A stretch of DNA of 64,000 nucleotides from Pseudo-nitzschia pungens (GCA_037355855.1 CM074760.1:3154501-3218500); one strand, 5' to 3'; positions 1 through 9,882 are shown, counted from the first letter of the stretch. A program made the numbers and translations. Notes: generated by a model not told the origin, from the letters alone.

Positions 1-444
1 AGAGAGGTCCAACACCTCTGAATCCCAGCAGTTCTCCTATACATGGACGCGTCGGTCGACTTCAATCCCAGGAGTTCTTCTATACTTTGCGGCGTCCGCC
101 GACCTCAATCCCACCACCTGGACGTCCAAGGTTTTCTATTGTACCTATGTTAGATATCCACCAATGGAGATGGATATAACCGAATCCCACAAGTGTTCGA
201 TACTTAAGACGTGGGAGTGACACGCGAGTGACATGGGAGTGATCGACAGCCGGCGCTATTAGGGTACAATCGAAAACCTATTACAAATAAACTGGAGCTA
301 CTCTAATTCATTATTTCTGTTTTTGCAACTCTGCAAAAGAAAACTAAACTACCACTAAGAAATACAACCAAATCGAAATCGACCATGGTGGAGACTCAAC
401 AATCAACTGGTGGAGACGCGACAATCAACAATCGACAATGGCGC
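1..444. other. Gene-free left edge with short direct repeats
   Basis: No coding region is seen here. Two imperfect 22-base direct repeats (about 21-42 and 64-85, both starting AATCCCA and ending CTATAC) and a partial third copy near 109 are visible. This is the 3' side of the transposase gene that follows on the minus strand, so it may include that element's end, but I could not identify a terminal inverted repeat. Confidence 0.4.
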
Positions 445-1593
445 TCAGCGCTGTTCTATTACAACACCGGGGTAGGTACCATCCTCACTGTATCCACAGT
501 GAGCAAACGTCCCATCGAATGGACCGATTGCTCCTGCAGCTCTGTAGATCTGTTGCTCTAGATCTACCAAATCTAGCTCCCCTCTAGTATTGGTCTTAAG
601 GTAGTTGACTAACTGACAGATGATATACTCTGTCGGTCCATACTTGGGTTGATAGGGAGGTCGAGGGACAACATTGTATCTCGTCGGTCCGTCCCTGTCG
701 AAAATCGTATTGTAGACAATGGGAGCAGCATGGCTGCTCAAGTTGTCCCACATGAAGACTCTCCAGTCATCTGTCTGCGGAACTCGCTGCTCGCCTTCAA
801 AAGACGAGCAGATACTGCCTACAAAGGAAGCGAACGCGTCCCCTGTAGTTCCATGGTTTCTGCTCACTCGTACCCATCGACGAGGATGGCGTAGGCTGCC
901 AGACAAATTGTTGGGTACAGTGGGATCTCCAGCTTCCACAGCAATAATAACTGTAAGTTTCTGCCCTTTCGCGTAGTTGCCGATACTTCGAACTCTCCGA
1001 AAACTAACTGACCAAGCGTTTCTCCGATTGAGTCTCTTTGTTTCCATGGCGAACTCGTCTATATCGATGAGGCGCTTTCTGGGGATACCAGCAATACCAG
1101 ATGGCAATGGTCTGTTCCAGAACAACCATTCCTTCCTCTTGTTTGTGGGAGTGTAAGCCCGGTAAGATTCGATACTGCCTTTCTTTTGCGTTACATTAAG
1201 CTCTTGTAATCGGTGCGAGAGGAGCTGACGACTGTAGATTCCTCCCCCCTCGTTGTAAATAAACATTGCCATCTCATCGAGTGTGGCTTGTGGCCAAATA
1301 ACAAGACAGAGCATGAGGAGCGTCAAATCTGCACCTACCAGCTCTGTCTTGTCTTTGTTGCCGGTCATCCGATGGGGATGCAGTTTCTTTTTCCAGCGGA
1401 AGAGCGTTGCTCTTGCGACAGGTACAGGTAAGCCTGCTTCGTGATCCTCCAATATCTCTAGACGCCTCCATACTGGATATCCCTGAGCTCCTCCTCTTTT
1501 GGGATGAGGCCTCTCCTGCCGCTGTTGCCCTAACTCCCTGCTAAGTTGCAGTTTGCTACGTGCTTTGGCTCTGGTATCTGCCGGATCCACCAT
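445..1593 (-). CDS. Tc1/mariner-IS630-like DDE transposase
   Basis: A 382-residue cut-and-paste transposase of the IS630/Tc1 type, which would act on DNA in the nucleus. The first ATG (minus strand, 1593) is used; the frame opens slightly earlier only with a TTG. Residues about 35-75 form a basic helix-turn-helix-like DNA-binding region. The catalytic triad is visible: Asp179 in the IDIDEF block, Asp283 in MWDNLSSH, and Glu322 in the PPYQPKYGPTEYI block, which is the diagnostic DDE_3 pattern (usually PPYSPxLNPIE). The frame has no internal stop, so the gene looks intact. Neighbours are repeats rather than host genes. I did not find terminal inverted repeats or a TA target duplication, so the element's limits are unknown. 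Activity is not shown, and a domesticated copy is possible. Confidence 0.85.
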   Translation of the reverse strand: MVDPADTRAKARSKLQLSRELGQQRQERPHPKRGGAQGYPVWRRLEILEDHEAGLPVPVARATLFRWKKKLHPHRMTGNKDKTELVGADLTLLMLCLVIWPQATLDEMAMFIYNEGGGIYSRQLLSHRLQELNVTQKKGSIESYRAYTPTNKRKEWLFWNRPLPSGIAGIPRKRLIDIDEFAMETKRLNRRNAWSVSFRRVRSIGNYAKGQKLTVIIAVEAGDPTVPNNLSGSLRHPRRWVRVSRNHGTTGDAFASFVGSICSSFEGEQRVPQTDDWRVFMWDNLSSHAAPIVYNTIFDRDGPTRYNVVPRPPYQPKYGPTEYIICQLVNYLKTNTRGELDLVDLEQQIYRAAGAIGPFDGTFAHCGYSEDGTYPGVVIEQR

Positions 1594-1654
1594 GGTCAAG
1601 GTGTTCGTCGGTATGTGTTCTCGTTATTGTGATGCGAACACCAAAAATGTGATT

Positions 1655-1862
1655 TTTTGTAGAGATTGGAAAGGCACTCGAACAATGGGTTTCCACTAAC
1701 AAACGAGCATACTATAAAGGGTTATAGGAATTTGTCTATTACAGAATAATTTTTTGGCATTGGTATCTGCACCTTCCCTGCACGCTCAGTGTAAATTCGT
1801 GTAAATTGGTTACATTTTGGGCGCGCACTGGACCAGTCTCAATTGTTATCGGACTCGTAGTA
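1655..1862 (+). repeat. Remnant of a dispersed repeat also present near 60 kb
   Basis: On the plus strand, bases from about 1662 read EIGKALEQWVSTNKRAYYKGL followed by a stop at about 1726-1728. The same tail (STNKRAYYKGL, stop) ends the minus-strand frame at 60099-60398. The similarity continues past the stop (GGAATTT, then ACAGAATAATTTTT) and recurs in a block around 1838-1862, matched by minus-strand 59992-59965. Immediately upstream (about 1613-1661) are a GTATGT and a TTTTTTGTAG that could be splice sites, so a very short exon starting in the transposase 5' region could be joined. The family is not recognised. Confidence 0.6.
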
Positions 1863-2427
1863 TAGAACGTACGAAAGATTTATTACTTATGCCTATCACC
1901 TGTCGGAAAACAGGTTTTCCTCGAAACCAAAAAACCATAAACCATGCATACCGGTAGCGGAAGTCGAGTCGTCAGTCTTGACCCGCTAACACGAACTACG
2001 GTAATGGACGAAGTAGCTCGTACGATGAAAACTAGAAAATCAAGAATAATTGTTGTCATGCTCGTACTACGGTAATCCGAAGTTTTCTCGGATGAGCACG
2101 TGCACTCGCGGATGAGCACGTGCACTCGCACCTAAGTAATAATTTGAAAAAGTGCGCGCAATGGAAAAAATGAGTGTCATTTCTTTAGTAATCGAGTTAT
2201 TTCTTTGGTAATGAATTGCATTTCTTTGGCAATGAATTGCATTACTTTGGAATTGCTTGGAATTAATCCTCCCAGAACGCACAAGGGCACTCACCGGAAA
2301 GGGACAAAGCATATGCCAAAATAAGGCTGAGAATGGTCAAATGGACCCATTTCTTGCCAGAGAGCACGCCATGGTGAATATTGAGGCTGTAGATGCCAAA
2401 ATCAGACTTGTAGAACAGAAAAAAGAG
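1863..2427. other. Gene-free spacer with short direct repeats
   Basis: No gene is supported. Two exact 20-base tandem copies of a CGGATGAGCACG-type unit lie at 2089-2108 and 2109-2128, each with a CACGTG core. A short CTACGGTAAT repeat occurs near 1998 and 2068, and an AATGAATTGCATT repeat at about 2207-2250. These lie on the 3' side of the tyrosine-recombinase gene. Confidence 0.5.
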
Positions 2428-2613
2428 CTTGTAGACATGTAGAAAATTTGCGCGTAGAAACACTCGTAGAAGCACAAAAATCGGTAGAGAAAATGCGCTT
2501 GTAGACATGTAGAAAATTTGCGCGTAGAAACACTCGTAGAAGCACAAAAATCGGTAGAGAAAATGCGCTTGTAGACATGTAGAAAATTTGCGCGTAGAAA
2601 CACTCGTAGAAAG
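2428..2613. repeat. 70-base tandem repeat, about 2.6 copies
   Basis: Units begin at 2428, 2498 and 2568 with CTTGTAGACATG and are almost identical; the third is cut short near 2613. The array starts about 10 bases beyond the stop codon of the recombinase gene. A reading frame through it exists but has no family features, so I treat the array as non-coding. Confidence 0.9.
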
Positions 2614-2623
2614 CACAACATCA

Positions 2624-5600
2624 TTAGTATTGTGAAAAATGGTCCTCGTGTCCTCTTCGATGAACACGTGCAGGAGGACACGGTTCAGCACCTTCAGGGG
2701 ATTGATCAGACTCAAAAAAAGAGACTCGTCTATATTCTCTTCGTCTGGGTGATAGACGTCGTTCCTCATAGTGGTGGTAGTGATTATCACCAAAAGAGAC
2801 ACGGCGAGGGCGTTCTCGCCACCGGGAGCGTTCGTGATGAGTGAATTCTTCTGGAACATAATCTCCATAAGCCACAGACGCCCGACGGGCTCCCCTTTCG
2901 ATCAGTGTGGGGCGAAGTTCTTGACGAGGGCGTTCTTGACGAGGGCGTTCTTGACGAGGGCGTTCTTGACGGGCATAATAAGAAGAAGAGGGGTGATGAG
3001 TTGTTGCTCTCCTTTCTCGGTACTCAGGAGAATGCTCGTAATAGGACAAAGAGCGAGGGCGGTAGTAATCCTCGTGGTAGTATTGCTCCTCATGATATTT
3101 GCGCTCGTTGTAGTAGTCTCTATCTTCAGGAGGATATGACATGCGACGACGAGGAGGAGGGCGATAGGGGCTCCATTCCTCATGTCGTTGATTTGTAACA
3201 TCAGAAAAAGGCTTGGGAGGGGCAGACGATCCTTCTTGAGATTCTGTCACAGTGATATTGGATGGAATACCGGCGTTTCTTGCTTCTGCTGGTACCTCAA
3301 ATCTCTGCGTCATCAAACCCAGATCTCCAGCAGCTTGATCGGAAGAACACTTGCTGCCATCAATGAAGGAATCTAGTGTTTTGATTGTTCCAAGAGGGGA
3401 ATCACTGAAGGGGTCTGAAGAATCTTGGAGAAACTGATCAATGGCGGCTTGTTGTTCATCTGCAGGAGCCACCAAAAAATCCTCCGTAGGCTTCGATGGC
3501 GGTGGCTTCTTCGATGGCGGTGGCTTCTTCGATGGCGGTGGCTTCTTCGATGGCGGTGGCTTCTTTGATGGTGGTGGCAGCTTCTTCAGGTCGGCTCGTA
3601 TCTTTGAAGGGGAGCCATGCTTTGCCACAATTGCCTTATCAAAAGCCTCCTGATTGGGTTCCATGTAATTCATAGTCGTAGTGATATGCGAATGGCCACC
3701 AATAGTTTTCAACACAGCTGTGTTTACCCCACCATTTACAGCAGTAGAGATAGCGCCACGGCGCTTTCCATGTGCCGTACACTTCTCTGGATTCGTGTAG
3801 CCACTCCACTTAGCAATCAGCTTCATTTTTGTATTTACGCCGTGCTTGCCAATCACTTTGCTCGCAAACGGACTCAGTCTCCATGCCTTTCCTTGCTTTT
3901 GCCATTCCTGCAAAAAAACAAAAAGAGGGACGCGAAAACAGAAATTGTGAGCAAGAAAACTCCAGCAAATCATGTAGAAACACAATACAAAAATTTACCG
4001 AGATCTGTTGCTTTGACGCAGGTTTCCGGAAGATCCGATTAGGCCCTTCACAGTCATCAGGAATCCAAGAAAGGAGTTTCAGTGTAGTTTGGTAGCAGGA
4101 CATGGGATGGCGATTGAAAGGACAGGGGAGAATCTTCTTCTTGTTATTACCATCCTCGCGTGTTGGATTGCGAAGTGAGAGAGTATTTTGTTTCTGCCCA
4201 GTATAATTGTCCTTCAAGCGAACGTAAGGGATACCTTTGAAGGCACCTGAAGAAATATTACCGAGTTCGAAGTCTTCTTTTACAAGCTGTGTGGGTTCTT
4301 TGCAGCCACGAAGAGCGCATTCAAACAGGAGATTCTCCAGGGCACACCAGACAAAGTGCTCGTCGTTGTTGAAAGGATCCAGTGGGTTGTTGGGATCTTT
4401 GATAGCTTGCCATCGCTTCTTGAACCAGGCCGGATCGAAAGACGCCTTGTTGGGGAGGGTACCGTACAGAGTCCTGTGTTCCAACACGATTTCACAGTTT
4501 CTCTTCCAATACGCGTGCAGTTCCCCTTGAGCATTGAAGTCCTTCTTAAAAGAATATGTGATACCATTTTTACTGAAGACAGCAAAAAGCCGTTTGTACA
4601 TGGTTTCGAGACTGCTCATTTCAAACTGGGCTTCAGCCCAAAGCTTGGGGTCCTTGGATATATCAACGTCGCGATATTCTTTCTTGTAGAGTGTCAATGC
4701 ATGAACAATCAAGCATTTGTTCAAGACTGACTTCTTCAATGGACTGATAGGGGCGCGACATTCAATATAGAGACGTCGAGTCTTGACAGCAGGACACTCT
4801 GGATCAGGAATGGTATCTGCAAGTGAGCCCAACTGTGGATGCTTTTCCAATGATTGGAAGAACTCAAACTCGTCTACCAACTTTGCCCTCTCGTAAGCCT
4901 TGGTATTGAACTGAAGGCCCATAATCTCCTCTGTCTGCGTCCCAAACGCAACTGGGTTCTCAGCAATACCCTTTAGAATTGCTGCCAGGGAGAACACTCC
5001 ATCAACTACACGACCCTCCTCAGCGGCTGTCGGCAGTTGAAGCTCTTGAACCTCAATACCAGCTGCCGCATCTTCAATCGGAGTGTCCTTGTTCGAAGAT
5101 GGTGGCGGGGTAGTAGTAGTAGTAGTGGGAGGAGAATTGCTCGCTGTAGTAGAATCGATTGTCGTAGTAGTCGTAGTCGACCCTGTCTCAATCGCAGCAG
5201 TGGTGGCCGGAGCAGTAGTAGTAGTAGTAGCGGGAGCAGTGGCCGGAGAAGTAGTAGTAGCGGGAGGAGCAGTGGCCGGAGCAGTGGCCGGAGCAGTGGC
5301 CGGAGCAGTGGCCGCAGCAGTGGCCGGAGCAGTGGCCGGAGCAGTAGTAGTAGCAGGAGCAGCAGTGGTGGTCGGGGCAGCAATGATGGGTGCGTTCGAA
5401 ACAGGAGGGAGACGAGTGCGCCGGCGGCATTTCTTCTGTCCTTTTCCAATGATGATAGGAGGAGAAGTAGCCGGAGGGGGGGCCTTCTTCTTCTTGTATG
5501 GGTTCTTCCTTGTTGGCTTTTTTGGTGCTCCAGAGCGTTGTTGTGTTCTTGTTGATGCTGGTGGAGCAGATGAGGACCGAGTCCGGCAAGCAGTGGCTGT

Positions 5601-5651
5601 AGAAGAAGATCGAGTTTGACGATCAGTAACATTTTGAATAGGCCTCACCAT
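2624..5651 (-). CDS. Tyrosine recombinase (Crypton-like), two exons
   Basis: A DNA-breaking-and-joining tyrosine recombinase, 978 residues after splicing. Exon 1 is 5651-3999 and exon 2 is 3907-2624; the 91-base intron has GTAAAT and TTTTTTTGCAG borders and joins in frame. The start ATG at 5651 has a good context (CACCATGG). Residues about 90-190 are an Ala/Pro/Thr repeat. The catalytic domain spans about 300-650: Arg448 in ECALRGC, His597 and Arg600 in AHGKRRGA, His623 in GGHSHITTT, and the nucleophile Tyr632 in MNYMEP, so the R-H-R-H-Y set is complete. The C-terminal tail has five PPPSKK repeats, an acidic stretch, and an Arg/Tyr-rich region with RQERP repeats. Such enzymes in protists usually belong to Cryptons or related elements. 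The intron separates the first Arg from the rest of the active site. The substrate sites are unknown; see the hairpins upstream. Confidence 0.82.
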
Positions 5652-5740
5652 GGTGGGTGCTGCAACGAAATAAAAAAGTGTTGTTGTGAGTAACCGGAAT
5701 GAATCGAGAAGAAGCAAAAATGGAAAAAGTACTCCCTCCT

Positions 5741-5798
5741 CGAACTGGCTGCTGTTTATACTCGGCTAGCGCCTCGTACAAACAGCAGCCAGTACTCG
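5741..5798. repeat. Hairpin 1 with shared apex
   Basis: Arms built on ACTGGCTGCTGTTT pair across an apex at about 5761-5776 reading CTCGGCTAGCGCCTCG. In the fold, GGC pairs with GCC around a TAGC loop. A symmetric two-base mismatch (TC opposite TC) follows, then the stem continues. It lies about 90 bases upstream of the recombinase ATG. Confidence 0.8.
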
Positions 5799-6585
5799 GA
5801 TATCGTTGAAACTTACCAGTGAAGAGCTGCTGAATCCCATGGTCAAAAGCAAAAAGCGTTTGTGTGAGAAAACAAAATTGCTGCCGATCGAGAAGCAACC
5901 ACAGAAAACAATGTCGACAGGGACAAAATGCTCCCAAAAGGACGCAAAACACACCTAAACACACCGTTGCACTTACAGACTAGTTTAGAACACTTGGACG
6001 CAGTTGAAATAGGATGGAAACACTTGAAAAGGCAAAATCCCATGGTCGAGGGTGTTTGCAAATCGTTATTTCGAAAATTATGAATTGCGCTCTGCTTGAA
6101 ATCCAAGCAAAAAAGAACGTGTTAGACCGTGTTAAGTTAAAAATACGGGGTTGCTGTACACAGATTTCAATCCCGCCTGTTGGATCTCTCTTAATGCGCG
6201 CAGGGGAGTGCGCACGACTCGTTTGCTCAAAGCACGGAGTTGTGTGTGAAAATCGTCCTCTCATTACTCTCCTACACACCACTGTGTACTGCTCACCTAC
6301 AGAGTCCCACAACAAAAAACAAACTTATTTCTTTAGTAACATTCTCCAATTTTCATGTACGTATACGTAAAATTGCAGTACAAGTTTTCATGCACCGGGA
6401 TCAAAAATACAGTACTGATACGTAATACAGTAAGGTTACTGCTGCAAATTTTCGTGTACCGGTATCGAAAACACCCTGCAGCAGCAACAAGCAGCAAGCA
6501 ACGCTTGCTGGCAACAGTCCCCTCCCTTTGTGCTCACCTCGAAACTTCGGATTACGCAACTAATATACCTAACCTCCTTAACCTC

Positions 6586-6702
6586 CTCCTCGTGGTCCCC
6601 AGAAACAGCGCTGCAACATCCCCGGCTCTTTCTTTCCCTCGGCTAGCGCCTCGGAGAAAGAGCAGGGGATGTTGCAGCGCTGTTTCTGGGGACCACTCGG
6701 AG
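6586..6702. repeat. Hairpin 2 with shared apex
   Basis: Nearly perfect arms of more than 40 bases (left arm from CGTGGTCCCCAG, right arm ending CTGGGGACCAC) enclose an apex at about 6639-6654 identical to that of hairpin 1 (CTCGGCTAGCGCCTCG). The stem sequence is unrelated to hairpin 1. The few mismatches near the apex suggest age rather than a sequencing fold-back. Confidence 0.85.
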
Positions 6703-6707
6703 TCGGA

Positions 6708-6799
6708 TTGGTTGGCACGTGTCACACCGTAAGTATTGAAATATTCCTCGGCGCGCGCCTCGGAATATTCAACACTTACGGTGGACACGTGCCAACCAA
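6708..6799. repeat. Hairpin 3 with shared apex
   Basis: Arms of about 40 bases (TTGGTTGGCACGTGTC outward) enclose an apex at about 6748-6763 reading CTCGGCGCGCGCCTCG, the same as hairpins 1 and 2 except GCGC in place of the TAGC loop. It starts only a few bases after hairpin 2 ends. Arm differences include one- and two-base changes. Confidence 0.85.
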
Positions 6800-7133
6800 A
6801 ACAGGAGGTCGGTATATTACTTACAGTACTACAACTACTACAAATAGTAGAACGAGCGGTGATCATCAAAACGATTTCTGTCGGTGTTCACCACGGTCTC
6901 ACAATCCTATTTGGATCAACTTCTCTCTCAAAAAGTACAATATCACCGGTCCAGAGAGTCGCGGGAAGAAGCTGTCTTGTTCGGGCACGACCAACTACGC
7001 AGACTCCCTTTTTGTTCTCTCACCGGCACTGTCCGAGCAGGGTGTGGCGACGAACAGCAGCAACAGCAGCAACAGCAGCAGTAACAGCAACAGCAACAGC
7101 AGAAGCAACAACGAATCGCCACCGACGAATAAC

Positions 7134-7688
7134 ATGGTGCAGTTCCGACCACCGGAACGATCATCCAAGCCGTCCGTTCAGACCACAAGAACGCATCCTA
7201 CAAACCAGGGTCGGGGCAGCGGGAGAACCACTCGCGTGCGTAGTGGTGTGGGTGTTGGCGCACCTTCGTTTTCTTGTCCGCACGAGGCCAAGGTATTTGC
7301 GTTGTATGCCGCCAAGCAACAACAGCGGCAAAAACGACGTCTCAAACAGAGGCAACAAATGCAGAAGCAACAACAACAACAACAACAACAACAGCCAGCA
7401 CTGCTCAAACCATCGAGAAATCGCCAATCGTCTCCAGGCATCGGCGGTAAACGCGTCGCTACTCCCCGGAAAGATCACGCGGGCAAAGCGGACGAGGTTG
7501 TGGGTGACACCTCGAGGTTTCAGAGTTCCCCGCCAATGCCAATGTCAATGTCAATGTCAATGCCACCCCCTCCCCCGCTCTGGGACCGGAACGCGACTCC
7601 GGTGATTTCGAACAAACGAATGAGCGGAACCGCCACCACCAATCCCACGAATACAAACGTTACGAAACGTCATCGTGTCGTCGTCTAG
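7134..7688 (+). CDS. Gln-rich basic protein of unknown function
   Basis: A 184-residue protein that I do not recognise. The start chosen is the ATG at 7134; the frame is open further upstream, but that part runs through hairpin 3 and an AGC repeat and looks non-coding. Residues about 45-90 carry a short hydrophobic patch (FALYAAK), then a strongly basic Gln-rich helix-like run ending in nine to ten glutamines encoded by CAA repeats. Later parts are Ser/Pro-rich, with a (PMSMSM) tract and a basic C-terminus. The composition fits a nuclear or nucleic-acid-associated protein, but that is only an inference from charge. Polymorphism in the CAA and MS repeats is likely. Confidence 0.45.
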   Translation: MVQFRPPERSSKPSVQTTRTHPTNQGRGSGRTTRVRSGVGVGAPSFSCPHEAKVFALYAAKQQQRQKRRLKQRQQMQKQQQQQQQQQPALLKPSRNRQSSPGIGGKRVATPRKDHAGKADEVVGDTSRFQSSPPMPMSMSMSMPPPPPLWDRNATPVISNKRMSGTATTNPTNTNVTKRHRVVV

Positions 7689-8718
7689 GAGGAGTCCGAA
7701 GCAGGCACGATGTGCAGCCAGTTTTTTTTCAACGTTTTTTCAACGTGACTCCCACTCCGAACGCACGCACGCACGAACGCACAACACAACATCATCGATC
7801 CCAACAGAGAACGCTGCAATGATGCTTGGGTTACTAGCCTCGCGCGATCGACATAAAAAAACAGACCGAAACATACACGGTGATGATGATGATTGATGGT
7901 GATGATGATAAATAATACTGTAATATACTTTTGATACGAAGCATCATATATATCATAGTTTGTTGGATTTTATGGTTAGCAGTAAATTGCATGCTGCCAC
8001 TCTGTAGTTCTCCCCGCATGGCTATATTTCGTTCCGTACCACAGATTCGATGATAATCTTGGTCATCTACGAGTTTGACAACACCCGCATTCGATACTGT
8101 ATCATCGGTAGATTGGGGGGAACTTGATCCATGATGGGATGTGACATGCTCGTGCGTGTTGGAGAAGATTGTAGAGAGAGATAGAGAGAGAGAGTCAGCT
8201 GCATGCAGCGACAATGTACCGCTCCACTCCGCTCCGCTACGACGCCCATCGTCCCCCGTGATCGTTTCCCGAAACCCCATCGTTCCGTTTCGTTCCGTTC
8301 CGTTCCGTTGCCGGCCTCTGCATGTCTTCCCGATGCGATGCAACGCAATGTCATTCGACACGATCCACTGTCATGCCACTTGTGACCATCGCCACAGTGC
8401 CAGGGATCGGACCCGAGCAGGTTGGTGTTTTGTTTTGCGCGTTCGATTTGGTTGTGCTGCCTACGTGTACCCCGTGAATGAATGAAGGAATGAAGGAATG
8501 AATCAACGTATGAATGAATGAAGAATCATCGCCCTCCCCAAATCGAAACGTGCTTCGTCGTGCTTCCTCCGTGCCTGCCTGTCTGTCTGTCTGCTTGTCT
8601 TCCCACCTGCCTGAATCCGTTCTTCCCCGGCAGATTGATTTTCGGGGAACCGACGAATCGACGCACTCACGCACTCAATCACCCACTCTCTTGCGATTTC
8701 GCTTTTTTTTTTTTTTCC
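7689..8718. other. Intergenic spacer, 7.7-8.7 kb
   Basis: No gene is supported. It contains simple repeats: a (GATGAT) run near 7880-7910, an AGAGAG run at about 8173-8194, a CGTTCC run near 8281-8310, a GAATGAATGAAG run at 8474-8522 and a GTCTGTCTGTCTG run near 8580. Frames crossing it are repeat-driven. Confidence 0.5.
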
Positions 8719-9882
8719 TCACCGGGCCGAACGCGCCGTCCACCCGATCGGCAGCCACACGGTTGCCTGCCCCTTGACGACCAGCCGCGCCGGCAGCGGA
8801 CGAGCGGATTCGGCTCCTCCAGCGGTGTCGTCGCCGTCTTCGCCAACGACAAACACCGTGGTATCGCACCGGACCAGGACGCCACTGCCACTGCCACGAC
8901 CGCCACCCCTCCCGAGGTTCCGGGCCGCCACCACGCGGACGCTTCCGACGAGAGCGTCCCCGGCCCACACCGGGGACGAATAGTCCAGGGTCTGGCTCCG
9001 GTACACGCAACCCGGTGCCAGGTGGGCAAAGATGGACGAGAAGAGGCTCGACACCAGGACGCCGTGGACCACCGCTTTTCGGCGGGAACGCTTCGGCGGG
9101 GGCGTTGGCACTCTGCGATTGCCATTGCCATTGCCATCGGCATTGCCATTTCTATCGGCACTTCTATCGGCATCGTCGTCCTCGTCGCAATAGCGGATCA
9201 GTCCGGCGGCTCGGAGAGCGGCCGTGGTCTGGGGGTCCAACGACACCTCTGGCGAGTCGGGTCCATCTCCGTTGTCCTTTCCCGAGCTCGCGTTGTTCCG
9301 ATCCGTGCCGGTTCCAGTTCCAGTTCCAATGCCGGTTCCAGTTCCAATTCCGGTTCCAATTCCGCTTCCGGTGCCATCGCGACAGTCGTAGTCCGTCCGG
9401 TCCCCTTCCTTGTGCAGCGGATTGAAATCGTGGATCAATCGCGAAAAACGATCGACCTCCTCCTTGTCGAAGGATCGTTCCATCGTTCCGTACTGACCCA
9501 CGGCAATGCCCTTTCCTAGGTGGGGTATGGTAGAATCGATCCGGGGCATCGCCGCGGGAGCAGGAGCAGGAGCGGCAGCAGCGGCATTAGCACCGGTATT
9601 GCCGGCAGAGGAAACGGCTGCTGCGGGTCGTTGCGCCGCATCCGTCGAGGGACAAGAAACCTTTGCTGTTTTTGTTGTTGTTTTTGTTGTTGTTTTTGTT
9701 TTTGATGTTGTTGTTGTTGTTGCTGTTGTTGTTGTTGTTCTCTTTGAGGATGCATGATACAGACGATGCGCGAATCGTCGTTGCAACAGTGGTCTGCCAC
9801 TGCCACTGCCAACGACAGCGACAGCGACAACCACCGATCGCTGGCGCAATCCCGCAACAACACCGCCGAGGAACGAATTCAT
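8719..9882 (-). CDS. MaoC-like hot-dog hydratase, likely mitochondrial
   Basis: A 387-residue MaoC/hydratase-2 type protein, expected to hydrate trans-2-enoyl-CoA (or act on ACP-bound acyl chains) in fatty-acid metabolism. The start ATG at 9882 gives a basic, acid-free leader (MNSFLGGVVAGLRQRS, then RRFAHRLYH) that fits a mitochondrial presequence. A Thr/Lys repeat and an Ala/Pro repeat follow. The hydratase motif is present as DFNPLH (Asp152, Asn154, His157), with a VHG block (His273) and the later LAPGCVYRSQTLDYSSPVWAGD core typical of the overhanging-loop segment. About 115 residues separate the DxNPxH and VHG blocks; related enzymes have far fewer. The extra part is low-complexity Gly-Thr and acidic/Asn-rich sequence. 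The family call is firm, the exact substrate is not. HTD2-type mitochondrial dehydratase is the main alternative. Confidence 0.75.
   Translation of the reverse strand: MNSFLGGVVAGLRQRSVVVAVAVVGSGSGRPLLQRRFAHRLYHASSKRTTTTTATTTTTSKTKTTTKTTTKTAKVSCPSTDAAQRPAAAVSSAGNTGANAAAAAPAPAPAAMPRIDSTIPHLGKGIAVGQYGTMERSFDKEEVDRFSRLIHDFNPLHKEGDRTDYDCRDGTGSGIGTGIGTGTGIGTGTGTGTDRNNASSGKDNGDGPDSPEVSLDPQTTAALRAAGLIRYCDEDDDADRSADRNGNADGNGNGNRRVPTPPPKRSRRKAVVHGVLVSSLFSSIFAHLAPGCVYRSQTLDYSSPVWAGDALVGSVRVVAARNLGRGGGRGSGSGVLVRCDTTVFVVGEDGDDTAGGAESARPLPARLVVKGQATVWLPIGWTARSAR

Larger units (their letters stand above)
5652..7133. other. Recombinase upstream region with three long hairpins
   Basis: No gene is supported between the divergent recombinase gene and the Gln-rich gene. 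The stretch holds three long inverted repeats (listed separately). Between them, about 5800-6580, I see only A/T-rich spacer, including one GTAAGGTTAC-type motif near 6430. A plus-strand frame runs through hairpins 2 and 3 but has no conserved features. Confidence 0.5.

Noticed and set aside
2428..2613. Tandem array considered as a CRISPR array
   Set aside because: Units are contiguous with no unique spacers, and the genome is eukaryotic.
5006..5632. Long Leu-, Ser- or Val-rich frames on both strands over the recombinase 5' exon
   Set aside because: They are other-frame readings of the APAT-coding repeat; only the frame leading into the catalytic domain makes sense.
6669..7133. Upstream extension of the Gln-rich protein
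   Set aside because: It would read through one arm of hairpin 2, hairpin 3 and an AGC repeat; the ATG at 7134 is a simpler start.
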